Position numbers and translations under genes: made by a program. Below the pieces are notes generated by a model that did not search any database, had not been told where the DNA came from, and saw nothing but the letters and a program-made list of their open reading frames with translations. This document shows positions 48,002 to 61,317 of a stretch of 64,000 nt of DNA, piece after piece (within the stretch, counting starts at the first letter, position 1; each line of letters starts with the position of its first letter). Source of the DNA: Sipunculus nudus (Eukaryota > Annelida > Sipuncula > Golfingiida > Sipunculidae); NCBI GenBank assembly GCA_026874595.1, contig CM049311.1, positions 31,765,176 through 31,829,175 on the forward strand. Reading direction: 5' to 3'.

Positions 48002-50508
48002 CTACAGTGAGCAGACCAAACATATCCATAAAGTCCATGAACAAGTGCAATTACTTGCGCTGCTGATGATATGGACAAAAGAGACATATTTATGGGTATA
48101 AATCTGACACAATATGCAAAGGTGACCACTTGTAAAAAAGTTAAACTCTTTTTTAAATATCGAACCAAAAGGTACACAAAAGACATTAAATATACCAGAC
48201 GTACAGATACGAAAATAAAGATTACTAAGCTGTAAAAGCACGTCTAGGTTTTTAAAGTATATATTCAAGGTGTACCGTAACCAGGGGAACTCGATTGTAC
48301 GGTTAAAACAATGAACTACTCATAAAGGACCATTTTCGGAACCAACAAGCAACAATCTAGGGGATGGTAACTTATTAAACGCAAACCATTTATACCCAAT
48401 CCAATCCATACCCTGGTGGGTATTAGAAATCAAAGATTGTGGCTCATTTCGTTATGAGGCTAGTTTTTTTTTTAAGGAAAGGGTTTCCCGAACACAAGAC
48501 TCGACAAACTAATTAACACCTTGTTTAACCAAGGTTAACTGTTAATATTCACATTCAACCGTGATTGTGCAAATCCTCAGTGCCACGACTCGGACAAAAC
48601 AGTTTTGGATTTTAACTGTCGGGAACGTTGCAAATTGGCGTGTCTTGGGGAATTAAGTTATCATTTTCCATGTTTGTCTAAAAATCCTGAGGAATTTTTG
48701 GGGAAATTTCTGGAGAAGTCTATCGCAGCGCCATCTATCAGAAACAACGTCATTAAACTCGGCCCATGTGAACACGGCCAAGGGAAATCCGTTTAGAACG
48801 AACCCTTCCAAGTTCGCGGGTACCTGTCCCAGCACAAGTACGGGAAATATGCTAGTGCTGATAACGTTGGGTTGGAAAACAAATTTACCTGTGTAGGCAC
48901 AGAAGTGTTTGATGCTCATGTAACTGCTGGTTGTACTGACGCCGAACGCCACCAGGTCGGTCAATGTGGTTACTGTGATGGGCGATGCGGATTTCCGGAA
49001 CATTTCACCGATACGTTCTTCTGTAGACATCTGACTGTCTGCCCAAGTCTCTCGAAGTCCAGCCAACAAGATGAACATGTCATCGATCCCTTTTCCTAAT
49101 AATAATAATTATAATAATAATAATAATAACAATACCATTGCTACGACTACAATTACTACAACCACTGCTATTGCTATTACTACTCAAATATTAATAATAA
49201 TAATAATAAAAATAATAATAATAATAATTATTATTATTATTATTATTATTATTCAGTGATTTATAACACGCTTATACCAGGTATACACCTATTCACGAGC
49301 GCATTTCAATGCTTATGTAAATAATAATAATTATAGCAATAATAATAAAAATAATAATAGAAATGATAATAACAATACCGGTTAAAATAATAATAATTAG
49401 GGCCCCGCTTGAATTTGCGGAAGCCCTTCATTAATCACTCTGTCCGTCTGTCCGTCTATCTCACTGTCTGACTGTCCGTCCACAAATTTGTTTCCGGGTG
49501 ATAACTCCAGTTTGGCTGGACATATGGATTTCAAAATTGACTTATATATGGCCCACCACTAAAGTAAGAACCCTATTGATTTTTGGGTTATCAGGTCAAA
49601 AGTCAAGGGTCAACATCTCTAAAATGTTTGTTGATGTATTTTTTAGCCAAACATTTCATCCAGGACATCCATCTTGTACATATAGCTCATCTGCCAACAG
49701 AGAAAAATCCCTACCGATTTAAGGGTCACAAGGTGTAAGGACAAGTTCCTCTTTTGCTTGGGTCTTCAAACACAACTATCATTGATTCAAACCTTAAAAT
49801 CTTTGTTCAGATGTTAAAATACATGTACTGTTTTTGGTCAGTTCCATTTGTCTCTGCATGTAAACAGGTCCTTTATTATATGTTTTAATGCATCACTCAG
49901 CCCACACTAGAAGTCTATGCCCATTTTGCGGAGCTCCTCCTGACCTGTCAGTATTCTAGTTTATTTTGTGAAGCGTAAAATCCATGATATTACATGCTCT
50001 AAACCGCTGTTACATAACTAGAACACAATCAGCAATCATTATACGTTCTATAATAAGAATATGAAATTAAAGCCCAACTGACTAAAATATAAAATGAGAC
50101 ATCTAAAAACCAATAGTTCAATTATCAATTAAAGCTATCAAAATTCCACTAAAATGTTAAAACATTTCACTATCTATTTGTAAAACATCATTTAAAATTG
50201 ACCAGGCATAAAAATATTTCATGAACAAATATATGAAGAGTATTTGGTCGGGCATTCCACAATTTCGGGCCTAAAACACTGATTGCCCTTTTTTTACACA
50301 GGTCGATAAGGTAAAGGGTTCGATCAGGAAGATTTTAGCTGCTGAACGAAGGTTTCTTGATGGGGTAGAACAGTAAATAAGCTCTTGCAGGTAAAGAGGA
50401 GTTAAATTATTTATTGCCTTATACACAAGAATTAACCATATGAAATTTACCCCTTACCCAAGTAAAACCTTAATAGCAAAAGTTACAATAGTTTGCTATA
50501 AACTACAC

Positions 50509-50553
<45 letters not shown>

Positions 50554-51769
50554 TCTCCACAGTAACATCAGTGAAGAAATAGATATTAACCTGCTGTTAA
50601 ATTGATTAATAATAATTATTCATGAAAATGAAAGGACAGTAATTATTATTACATTTCCTTTTTATATGCTAGGATGCATATATGGCTATAGTTTTCACCG
50701 AGTCCTGACAGCCTATATGTAATGCCCTTGTTGTTTCGTTATTGTTACAAGATGCCCAAAATCAAAAGGTGGTTTCATTTCAGACACGCAGTGACTGGTT
50801 GAACAAAGTGATGATTTTGTGTTTCATACTCACTGTAACTTAAATACTGAGATCTGAGAAAGAGAGAAAAGTGTTCAAACTAAACTATAAGCGCGTGGCC
50901 CTATATCTGTTCAAGTAATTTTTGGTTGGTTCATAATTTCAAAAATTGTCCTGTCGGTCCTAAAACTCTCGGTAACTAACTAGCAAACGTTTTTCGAAAA
51001 AAAAAAAAATCGGATTCAGCAGTACAGAACCTCGAATTAAATCGGACACCCTCCGGGTCGCCTATTTACTCGATCAGTGTTTCACTACATCTCTATGGCA
51101 CACACATGTAATAAACCTCAAATTTAATCAGCACAACCATGTGATTTAGTTATAGTGTGCATGTCTTTTGTTTTATATTTTATATTAATTTTATATCCCA
51201 ATTTTCGGTAATGTTTAAAATTTTATCATAATACGGATGGATAAATTCTTATATCTGCATGGTGGCTCAACCTTAACAAGTCATCGAAAAATCTTTGGAT
51301 AATGCCGCTTTCAGCATAAATTGTGTAAGCGTAAATTGTGAGAAAATTTGATATTGTTTTCTTGGGTCCGGCTCCATGGATCCGTGTTTTACACACTGCC
51401 CGATTTCGCTGGTCAGCGGGAATAACCATTGTCCATACTCTTACAGGTGTTATCCAATTGTCTGTATATATTTTAAAATGTTATGCTGTATTTTTTAGTG
51501 TGTATGGGGGCTGGGTATTCGTGCACAGTGGAAGGGGTATAAGGAGGGCCGACAAACGGATATCAGAAAAATCCCCCCAAAGACCAAAATGCTGGATTTT
51601 ATCAGTTTTAGGCCCGTTTTTACAAGGGATTCCCCATCCTCAAGCGTTCCCGGTAACATGTTGCGCATATATCTGTTATGTACAGTTTACTGTATTCATG
51701 CATGCTTTTATAACTTTCGTAATATTTGCATGAACGTATAGTTTTTATTACTATTTACATGCGGACGGG

Positions 51770-51846
<77 letters not shown>

Positions 51847-54654
51847 ATAAAGTGGAAAAGTAAACGCCAAATATGTATGATTTGTCACCATGATTTATGG
51901 TGGAGCGGCTACAAGCAGACGGCATTCGCGTCCTTGACCTCCACAAGAAGACTCACCCGCGAGCGTTTCCGCTTGCATGGAAAAGGGACACATAATTTAC
52001 ACTGGTGTGACTGTTCCGTGCGCGGAAACGCGCGCTGAAAAATCGCGCATCGCACGATGTCGATTTCACACGCGCGTGCATGGAAAAGGGAAACCTGATT
52101 TACACTATAGCGCGATTGTTTCCGTGCGCGGAAGCGCGCGCGTTTCTGCCCGCATGGAAAAGGGCCCTAAGCGGAATACAGAATAAGTATAATCCATACA
52201 TGGACGTCGTGTTGTTAGTATAAGGCCTTCACACACAGGTCTGCAATGTCGTTAGAAGGTGATAATTGAAGGTTTGCTATTTTCCAAGATTCGAACGATA
52301 TCTAGCCCTGCCTGGGCTTTAGTGTACTGATGTTTACTGCTAAAATGCATAAAAAACAAAACGTGATTCCATGTACCGATAGACGCGTCGTAACTCAGTT
52401 CTAGCTCTTATCACTAAAGTCCGTATGGTGAATCCCTGATATTTGCATATTAGGGCGTCAGAAGGCTCCTGCAGATTCCCTCGCATTTGCATATCAGGCC
52501 GCCTGGCCTCCTGTGAGTGGCATCCTAACTACGAGGAGGCTAACAGCGTGCCGTAGGCAATAGACAGAACAACCCGCTTGGTAACATTCGCACTGAAATC
52601 ATGCATGTTTTCAGAAAGTCCATACGTGGATCTTCGTGTCCTATGAATGATATATCTCAGCTGTTCGAACATACGGTCCAGAGGCCAAATTTAAGTGCAT
52701 TGTAGACAATGTCGCATCGATTTTGTACTGTGTATTTGTTAGTGTTCAAGTTACACATGAAAGTCTTGCCGCTGTTAAGTTGCCAACACGCTGAAAGTCG
52801 TGACCGTTTCAGTCAGCCGGTACATGAATTACAGTTTGACTGCGTTCGTTGCGTGTAGACCTGAATATCCCACGCTGATTGGCTGTGCTGGAGACACATT
52901 TTAAAACCGGCCTACTGCGATTAGCAATGGTCTGATAAACGGTGACACACTGACTCACTGAGGCTGACGGTTACATATAGTGTTAAAAATCTTGCCGTAA
53001 TCAAATAGCCGAGGACCTACACATATTAAGACTGATAACATGGGAATATATATAAAGCGAGCTGGAAGCCCACAATAGGCGGTTACTGAATTAACCATGT
53101 TTTTTTTAAAGATTCTGGGAAAGACCACTATAATTACTCCTTAAGTCACTGGGAAAGACCTTAGTCCAGTGAGGCGGTGATGTGTGGCGCTGACTGTCCG
53201 GAACGGTCCAAGTTTACCAGTCGATGAAATAAGAGATTCAGAGAGTAGTAATTAGTTATGTAAGTTGCCGCGTGGTAGCAGTACCAACACCAAGTGCGAC
53301 ACACTTCATTGGCGGAGCCATTTCATTGACTGGGCCAGTCTAAACGATATCGCGACAACGATACGTCTTTTTTATTAGACCTTTCCCATCACACTTACGA
53401 AACCTGTCATCCGTTAAATCGACAAGAAAGATAATATTTTGTAAAGATTTATAGAAATAATCAAGGATTTTTTTTTAAAATTGAGTATAAATAATAAAAA
53501 AACATATGATCGCATTTGATATTACGGGCTCGAATACTCATTGTTGGTTATCGCCGACAGATCGCACCAGTGAGACGATCGAGAAAAGTCTATTGAATTT
53601 ACATTCACGTTCCCTTTGAAAAGTCATACTTACCGATTGCTAGAAATGGACAAACGCCGGCGATGCTAACAAACTTGAGGCCACACATAGAAAGGAGCCC
53701 AAATGCCCCGGCGATGGACAAAGCCGTGGAAATGATACCCGCCCTAGCCAGATGTCCTCGAGACGTGAGACAGTCCCCTCCACCGGCCACGATAGTAACA
53801 TAAGTCGTCATGAGAAGAAAGCTCAAGCACATATACATAATTTCCTCTGGCGTCGTCTTGTCAAGTTCATTCATCATTGACTGCGAGATTTGATACGAAA
53901 AGTCTACAGGTTTCTTTTTGAGATCTTCTACCAATTCTAGAAACTCATCTTCCCATAGTTTTGCACGGTCGACGTCGTCTTTTTCGTCTTGCCTTAAATT
54001 ATAAATCATGCGCATTGCCTTGGTGCACTTAAGGACATCTATTTTTTCATCATCATCATCGTCGTCGTCATCATCATCATCGTCGTCATCATTGTCAGGC
54101 TCAGCAACAATCGATGCCAGGTTATGTTTTCTGCCTTTTTTATCTGTGTAGTCCGGATAAGACACGTTGCCTGCTAGATAATCCTTTATAAACTCTGGGT
54201 CTGTTATAACACTGCCTGTGATCTCACACTGGCCTGCAAGCATGGCACAGACATCCTTATATTTATACTTATCTTCCTCAAATTCAATACTGATATTCAG
54301 AATTTTTTCATGAACTTCAACGATGCGGTCCATATCTTCATCGTCAAGACAGTCGTCATCTGTGGCAAAGATAATTTCTCCGAAATGACCAGCTCTTATC
54401 ATTTTGTACGCATAAAAATCAACGTTGGTGTCTGTTGAGAATCGGTCTTCAATCTTTTCTCTGTCTTTGAGTGCCCGGCTTCCAACCGGTGTATACAGGG
54501 TCTCAATGTCCCTTTCGTTTTCTAACTTCAGCATTTCTGTCCCAAGAAGGACTGAGACCAAAATTGAGGAAATTAAAAACGGAACCGGATGGCGACCGAG
54601 AAATCGCCCATAGGCAGCAAACGCATTGCTAAGTGCTCTGTCTATGCACTCCAT
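46509..54654 (-). CDS. Patched-domain (RND superfamily) 12-TM protein, 3 coding exons
   Basis: Exons 54654-53634, 49095-48889 and 48001-46509 join in frame (2721 nt) to 906 residues; both junctions split a Gly codon. TM1 is at about 22-40, then a large loop with Asp-only tract 189-202, TM2-TM6 (about 272-430, the sterol-sensing domain), a Cys-rich cytosolic linker, TM7 at about 498-516, a second loop with NGT and NTS sequons (near 608 and 639), and TM8-TM12 (about 702-848). The transport signature GxxxDD is present in TM4 (G341...D345-D346). TM10 carries CIDFSAH with D765. The family comprises sterol/lipid-handling proton-driven carriers related to Patched and PTCHD3; the ligand is unknown. 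The length matches PTCHD-type proteins. Confidence 0.9.
48002..48888 (-). other. Intron 2 of the Patched-domain gene (887 bp)
   Basis: GTAAAT to CACTGTAG. The apparent reading frame past the middle exon (48653-48888) and the opening upstream of the last exon are intronic read-through. Spliced joining restores the conserved YTGLTLLF context. Confidence 0.8.
48889..49095 (-). CDS. Patched-domain gene, middle exon (207 bp)
   Basis: It encodes residues 341-410, beginning with the GxxxDD motif of TM4 and covering TM5 and the start of TM6. The donor ACAG|GTAAAT is at 48889/48888. Both flanking introns are phase 1. Confidence 0.88.
49098..49396. repeat. (AAT)n microsatellite region
   Basis: AAT/ATT-rich runs with interruptions lie at 49098-49255 and 49320-49396, beginning right at the intron 1 acceptor. 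The Asn/Ile-rich ORF at 49071-49259 is an artefact. Confidence 0.9.
49398..49959 (+). mobile_element. Family F5, Helitron-like short element, plus copy
   Basis: It starts TTAGGGCCCCGCTT and has a GTCCGTCTGTCC leader and ATAACTCC units as in the minus copy at 20316. It ends with a short CTGAC/GTCAG pair (49940-49951), TATT, CTAG (49956-49959), then T. The last 14 bases, TATTCTAGTTTATT, are identical to the end of the F2 element at 25504-25517. Confidence 0.7.
49960..51899. other. Intronic AT-rich stretch with (TA)n tracts
   Basis: (TA)n lies at about 50510-50551 and 51771-51843. No coding sequence was recognised. Confidence 0.55.
51900..52175. repeat. CpG-rich repeat with GCATGGAAAAGGG units
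   Basis: TGCATGGAAAAGGGA recurs at about 51973 and 52079, with a third partial at 52153. Each is followed by TTTACACT and a stretch of CGCGC-rich sequence. It ends GGGCCCTAAG. The composition differs sharply from the AT-rich intron, suggesting a DNA-transposon remnant. Confidence 0.6.
52176..53603. other. Intronic region with duplicated octamer motif
   Basis: ATTTGCATAT occurs at 52441-52450 and 52485-52494 within a 44-bp direct duplication. A TATATATAAAG lies at about 53047-53057. These resemble POU-octamer and TATA sites, but no transcript can be inferred. Confidence 0.3.
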
Positions 54655-54685
54655 TATGGTCGTTTAATCACTTGGATTGCAGAAC
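53634..54685 (-). CDS. Patched-domain gene, exon with start codon
   Basis: The ATG is at 54652-54654. A T-rich tract and CAG at 54686-54688 upstream look like an acceptor, leaving 31 untranslated bases and implying a further 5' exon. Coding residues 1-340 include TM1, the first loop and TM2-TM4. The donor is ATCG|GTAAGT at 53634/53633. The Asp tract is coded by mixed GAT/GAC at about 54049-54093. Confidence 0.85.
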
Positions 54686-54688
54686 CTG

Positions 54689-57600
54689 AAAAAAAGGAAA
54701 AGAAATTATCATCTGATCAATATATCCGACCATTTGCGAACATCTGACGTATGGCTGACATATTCCCCACGTGCAAACACATTTATCTTTCCATGTAGCC
54801 TTGGCTTTGATTTCAAATTGAAAATTCTGCTATCAAGCAAGCTTTATATTCAGTTAAAACACACACACACATTCTTATTCTGATTACCCTGTTTTCCTTA
54901 GATAACATTATTTAGTACGTAAGATAGGTGGCGCCACATATAGTTCCTTCATTTTTTAAGCAAACTTAAACGTAAATTGAGACCGACTTGTATCGATCAT
55001 GATACCTGAGTTTGTATCGACGGTCGTATATTCAGCTATGGGACATAAACTTGAAATAATCTATTGAAGTACAAATAAATCCAAATTAAACTCGGCAAAT
55101 CAGTATACCAAAAAAGTTAAAATTATGAAATGTACAGTTACTGAGCCATATTGAGTGATTAACAGCCATTGTATTTTGCTTAACTGTTAATGGTGAATTG
55201 TTTTGCGAATAGTCGCCTCTAATTAATTTTATACGCGTACTTGGACTTATTGCAATCATATCACAGATTAGTTCAGCTAACAAACTATTTACCAAGTGGC
55301 TCGAATTTCAACGTGATCTAATTTTTGGTTTTTAAACAGATATTTTTCCTGAACTGTCTTGGCGTGTCAAGTGGGCATTTTCTATTTCAAAGGTGATAGG
55401 TTTGTACCCGTTAACAGCCGAATGGACACAAGCAAAGATTTTACTCCTTTTTTCCCATCATGTATGAAAGCCAGCTGATCCTATAAGTATATTCGTTTAT
55501 AAATTAAAAGATAAAAAATATATATGACATACAGCATTCGTATGTGATATCAAATGCACATAAATGTAATTACTTCCTTGTCATATGGAAACGAGGCAGT
55601 AATCTGAAACTGTTTGATCCTGTAATTGTCATATATTTATCAATTATTTCTCTTATATCAAATTTCAGAAAATGCAAAGGCGTATGTGTTTATCACTGTG
55701 TCATTTGTATTGTTGGCGTAATGGTGTATACAGACTGCGTTAGTCAGTGCAGTTGGGCATAAAAAGTGTCACACATGATAAATGACAAGCATATAACGTT
55801 TTGATGAGTATATTTCAGACACAGCACTCAGCATTTAATTTATATATGAGAAGTATAATGACCTTATATGATGTTCTAATGCGTGGAATAATTATACACC
55901 TAATCACTTGTATAGAATCATAACAAAATTCTGGGCATAGTTATTAACTGTATTACCAAAGTTAAAGTGTGTTAAGGTTGAAAGACGTAAATGTCAATTG
56001 ATAAAGTGAAACACACTTTTTCTCTTTGGCAATTTTTTTTTTTTTTTGGTTAATTTATTAGCCGACTAACGAGATCACAATTTCACATTTTAGTAAATTA
56101 AGACCTCTGATTTTAACAAAATAAACGATTTAAAACAAAAACATAGAGTGACATGCGATTCTCGAAGCCGCACATTCATGACTCTGTTGGAAAAGTTACG
56201 ATTACATTTATGGAAACCACAGGTATACACACTTCAAATACGTTTCACTGATTCATTCAAATCCACGATAAAACTACCTACATACTATTCACCAAGATAC
56301 ATTAGACAATCCAAGCATAAATGTGTTGATTCAATGATTTTGTCGTCTTATTGGCAAGTGTCACAAAAGATGTCCTGCGTGTAAGACCAGGGGTGTCAAT
56401 ACAGGGGGGGGGGGGGTACCCCCCCCCCCCCCCACACACACACTTTTTAGAAAGGGGTATGGTCAATATAATTACCCCTTTCCCCTGATATTATGTATTC
56501 AAATATTGGAAAGGAAATATATTTATAAATAAAAATAATAAAATTGGTTCAATTTCTGAGTTTACTATGAAATATGATATATCTAAACCTGGTTTAGAAT
56601 TCACATATAAACTGGAAACATGCTTGATTTTTTATAACCGTATACCTGTAAACCTGTAACACTATATTAGGATACGTGATATGTTTCATAGATCCTTTCC
56701 CCGACTGGGCACTGAAATTTGCTGATTATCTTTTAAAACTTTTCTTTTTATGTTCCTTTTAGTCCTGCAAAAGATTTAAAACAAACAAAAACAAAACTCA
56801 GATGTTATTATCACCTGGAATTTTGACTTGATGCCCAGGTGGCATCCGTAATTATTATCTGTAATCCACAAAAAATAAAATCACGAGAGCTCGTAAATGT
56901 TTATTAAAAAAAACCCTGACCTCCAACTACTTGGTGAATTGAAAAGTACATAAGGGGATGTAACTGATTTCACTAAGCCTGGAAAAATGACATTTGGTCA
57001 AACCCAGCTGTGACACTGAAATCTACAATAAATTTGTTAATTTCAGGTGCCTCGGCACACCTGTATGCACTTACACGCAAGGTCAACTCTTCTTCTGGCC
57101 CGGCCACGATCTCCTGGACTTCCCGAATATTGTCTAGAATCAGGGGCATAATTCTAAATACATATACCTTTATTGTTGAAGTCATAACGTAACAACATTT
57201 CCGTTTGATTATTGTTTATGTCTGTTACATTATATAGAAAACAAAGGAATGAATTATTTATATGAGAATTAACTATATTATTAATTATAACCTATTAATT
57301 TTCCCAATTGATAAATAAACTTTATGAAAGATTTTTTATTTTTCTGTCGCACGCCCCAAACCTGAGAACTGAAGGACATTTATAGCCACATGCACAAATG
57401 ACATACAAAAGAGGATCAAACATGCTTAGTCAGAATTCAAAATGGCCACCTGTTATACAAAACGTATAAACCGACGTCAGAGTGACGCACAACCATTGAA
57501 AAAGTGCATTCTGGCGTCGCCAATATACTATTCACGACCGTCCAAGTGAGACAAAATTGTTTTTCATAGAACACTGCGTGTATCTTTAGCTGGTTAAGAA

Positions 57601-59154
57601 TTCCCTTTCCAACGAGTATTGCCAAATCGCATATATTTAAATACCAGCACTAATAACTCGATTATCTGTGGATGAATTAAAATGGGCAATTCCTTGAAAA
57701 GTTTAAATTTGTACCGTACCAAAAGCTGTTAAGGGGGAATATTATATATTCAGTACAAACGCTTCACGCATCTTTAGTTCCTTCATGTGTTCATACAATA
57801 TATAACAATTATCTCTGCCTTTTTCTTAATTTAAGTCAGTGGTTGAATAAATTAATCGACATTTACATGAAAGATTTTTGCAGTTGTTTAATGTTGGGTT
57901 TTTTATGACAGCATGAATAAAATAAATTAGAAAAATTGTTTTTGTACAATTTGTTTAGACTGGGACCGGGTAATAACCTATGCAACAGAAAGCAAACTTT
58001 CCAATTAGTCTTCCGGAAAGAAGAATGAAAGTATAACCATTCTAACGGCCTTTGCGCTCTATAAAACTGTTTGCTGTATATGAGGCAATGTAAGATTTCT
58101 CTTAAATTTCTAGAATGTTATAAGTATTTATATACTTTTTACCAAGCATTTTTTAGAATGCAGGGCCAGAAGTACTTTGCGGGAACTGATTTTTTTTTTG
58201 CTATTTATATCGGTGTCTAGATAGATAAAATAGCGAATAAATGCCATCTGAATTGTAATTGTTTAAAAAAAAAATGTACACAACTTGAATATAGTATTTA
58301 ACTAGTCATTTCGATCTGGAAAGATTCGGCGAAATTTCTGATAGAAGCATTGTCATTTTCAAAAAATAAGATGCCAGACCAGGTACACTATACGTTATAT
58401 ACAGAAAACCAGCCGCGGCATCTTGAAGATATTGTTGGTAACCATGCATGAACGTCAAGAAAATATCAGTTTTTACCAGAGTTCAATTATTAATATCTTT
58501 AAGAAACATTATTTTAAATTCAAACAGTTAACATCATTTGAAAGAAATAGTACATACTTTATTGTTTTGCATTAATATGTATATTTATCCAATGCTGGCA
58601 TAAAAATAAGTTTTCTGCTTATAAAAAATTATTAACAATATACCTTACACGTTAATACTAATTCTCAATGTGAGTTTTTTCAATGTAATTTTTGTTTATT
58701 GATCGACTGTTTGTTATAAGATCTATTAGGTCTCTTGGATAATCGATTCCTTTTTCTATACAAAGCTAATATTAATTATACACTACCTGAATTCGGTAGA
58801 TTAAACATTGAAGATAAAAAAAAACTATTTGCCATAAAATATACTTTTTTTTACATTTTCATGCGCCCCTCCGGCAAGAATTTGAAACCTAAAGGATGTT
58901 CCCATACCATAGGAGACAAATCTGCTCACAACAACATATTTTAGCATGTGTATTGGCATGGCGGTGAATGGAATTAATATGCCAAAGCGTATCTTTCAAG
59001 ATTAAAAATAAAATGCACGTGAATTTACTGCATAGCCATTTATGAACATGAAATAAAATAAAATATATCAACCTGAAGAACAGAATTTTTATATAAGTTG
59101 CTGAAATCGAAGGAACATGATAATACGACGCAAGAAATATTTCCAATTACTTAC
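54689..59154. other. Non-coding region upstream of the Patched-domain start exon
   Basis: AT-rich and probably a 5' intron of the gene. It contains G13-TA-C15 at 56404-56433 and one GGTGGCGCCAC at about 54929. ORFs are short and not protein-like. Confidence 0.4.
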
Positions 59155-59215
59155 CGAGTAATCTCTTTCTGCTGATCTTCAGCGGCGTACATCGCCAACC
59201 GTATGCGTAAATAAT
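59155..59215 (-). other. Possible untranslated first exon of the Patched-domain gene
   Basis: On the minus strand ACTCG|GTAAGTAATT at 59155/59154 is a strong donor, preceded by CpG-containing sequence. Joined to the acceptor at 54685 it would supply the missing 5' exon. Its start is not visible. Confidence 0.3.
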
Positions 59216-61300
59216 GTACTTTTGTCACAAACTTGCCACATATTTCCAAAATGTCATTTTTTCCCCAGAAATTTTAAGGATTCACATTCTTGAGTGTCTC
59301 AGCTTGGCTTTTGCCTCTCGATTTCAACTGAAACTCGCTCATGTTTTCCACGTCAATTTGGCAAACCCGCGCAATCGTTCAGTGCGATCCGTCGCTGTCA
59401 CTTCCTTCACACCAACAAATGTTAAATTTTTACTTACTTTTCGTCAGGGGTGCCACGCATGTACCTAATTGGGTGCTTCTTTGTTTATCCGTTGCCCCGG
59501 GAGACAGTGACACGTTTTCATGGTTAAATAGTCTCATCCTAACACTATTTGTGCCACTATTCGTTTTCAAGCTTGGTGGACCGAAAAGTTTTAGACGGTC
59601 ACTTGATTTCCGGGAGATCTTGAAGCACAAGGGCAAGGTTCCAATTAGCAGTTTAGATTTGTCCCAATGCCTTATATATATTTATTTTGAAACCTTACTT
59701 TACCTTAACCTCTGGCTCGTTTCCAGAGCCTCTTGGTGTATTCAAGCTGAAGATAACATCTGAATTTGTAGGTAACTTCCTTTCCCTTAAACGAATTTCT
59801 TAATTTTATCCCAGTATCTACTAATGAGTGCTGCTACGAATCATTATCCCCGAATCACTTTACTTCTGTAGCTTATTTTTTGGGTTACAGACTTCTTAAC
59901 TGTTATATAAATATTTATTTCACCCGTTAGAATCAACGGGTGCGATCTCTACATGTGAAACAGATATACACGGCCGTACAGGCGGTGGGCGCTTGCTTTA
60001 AAGGGGGGGGGGCAGATTGGCCCCCAGAACAACAAGGAATATTATTCAGGATTAAAAGGCCACCAGTCAATAATTCAAAACATGTAGTAAAATCTTGGAA
60101 ATATCAAAATACTAAATTATGAAAATCAAATTAGATCTATGCTCTTCAATATATAGAACGTTTTAAATTATTTTAAAATGTTTACATAAACATGTTTATG
60201 CCTTGTTTTGTTCTTCGAATTTACAAACTGGTTTAAGATTTTCGTTATTTTGGTGAAAATTTTATCACGAAGTTCAACGACTTGTGAATTGCTTTTAATT
60301 GGGGATACAGAATTTATTTATTTATTTTTTAATAACCAATGGCACAAGTAACCGGCCAAAGTAATAGTAAACACACCGTCGCGTAGTCTGAAAAGATTCT
60401 GGATTAGAATGCTTTGTATGGAATTTGATTATCGAAATAATTATTGAACATTCAATAGGCATTTTTGAATAACGTATAATTCATTTATTTCGTCAGAAGT
60501 CGGATCATATTGTGACATCCTTCCTTATTAAGCCATTCTGAACATTCAATTATCATGTAGGTCTTCAATTTTTAAGTTCATCCACTGTATAATTTCCTGG
60601 ATACTTGTCATATACTTAATATCTTCTGGTTCCTTGTTTTCACCTTGTTGTGAGACACAGGTCACGGAGGTCCATGGTGACAGCACGTGAGGAAGCTCAT
60701 TAGAATATACACTCACTCAAACCATTCTACAGACAAACACGTGTTTTGAGGACTAATAAGCAAGTAATGTCCTGCTCATGTTAGGCTTTCCAGCTTACAC
60801 GTACGTTGGTTCGATAACCATACAACTCATAATAGTTGCTGATGTTTCCCACGAATTCGTGTTTGCAGTAGCTCACACGGTTCAACAACAGCTTTCAGAT
60901 TGTATTGTGCAGGATTTGCATTACTATGTAAAGACTTCTCCCATACTAATTTGGCTGTCATATCAAAGCGTTTCCTAGAGCTGGTTTTGAAAGAATTGGC
61001 CTTAGATTTTTAGAGAGACGCATATATTTTATGTTTACATTTGCAAATCTGGAATTTGTATTATATTCTGTAAATAAAACTTTCATATGTCAGGTATACT
61101 TGGTATATTACGATATGGTTTTGTTTGCACGGATGGGCGGCTGACTAGAGGTAGATTGCGACCCATACGTCGATTTCTTTATTGCAGATAAATCATGCAC
61201 ATAAATCATGTGTGTCAACGTCAAGGAAATTCACAGCGTATTCGACATTCGAGGTTGGAGATTCAGATTCAGAATAATCCCCCATTGCTCAAAAAGCCTT
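59216..61300. other. Non-coding region
   Basis: A 140-codon ORF at 59341-59763 and a 66-codon ORF at 60778-60978 show no domains. A run of 10 G at 60003-60012 next to GATTGGCCCCC resembles the fragment at 41683-41706. Promoter sequence of the minus-strand gene may lie at the left end. Confidence 0.4.
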
Positions 61301-61317
61301 TAAAACTATCGTTTTTT

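Larger units (their letters stand above)
49096..53633 (-). other. Intron 1 of the Patched-domain gene (4.5 kb)
   Basis: GTAAGT to a TTATTATTAG acceptor. It contains (AAT)n, an F5 element (49398-49959), (TA)n tracts and a GC-rich repeat at 51900-52175. The small ORFs inside show no family features. Confidence 0.8.

Noticed and set aside
48653-48888. Coding continuation past the middle exon of the Patched-domain gene
   Set aside because: It follows a GTAAAT donor. The conserved TM6 sequence resumes only at 48001, so this is intron read-through.
49071-49259. Asn/Ile/Thr-rich ORF
   Set aside because: It is a translation of the (AAT)n microsatellite at the intron acceptor.
59341-59763. 140-codon ORF upstream of the Patched-domain gene
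   Set aside because: No recognisable motif or splice context; the composition is Leu/Phe-rich as in noise.
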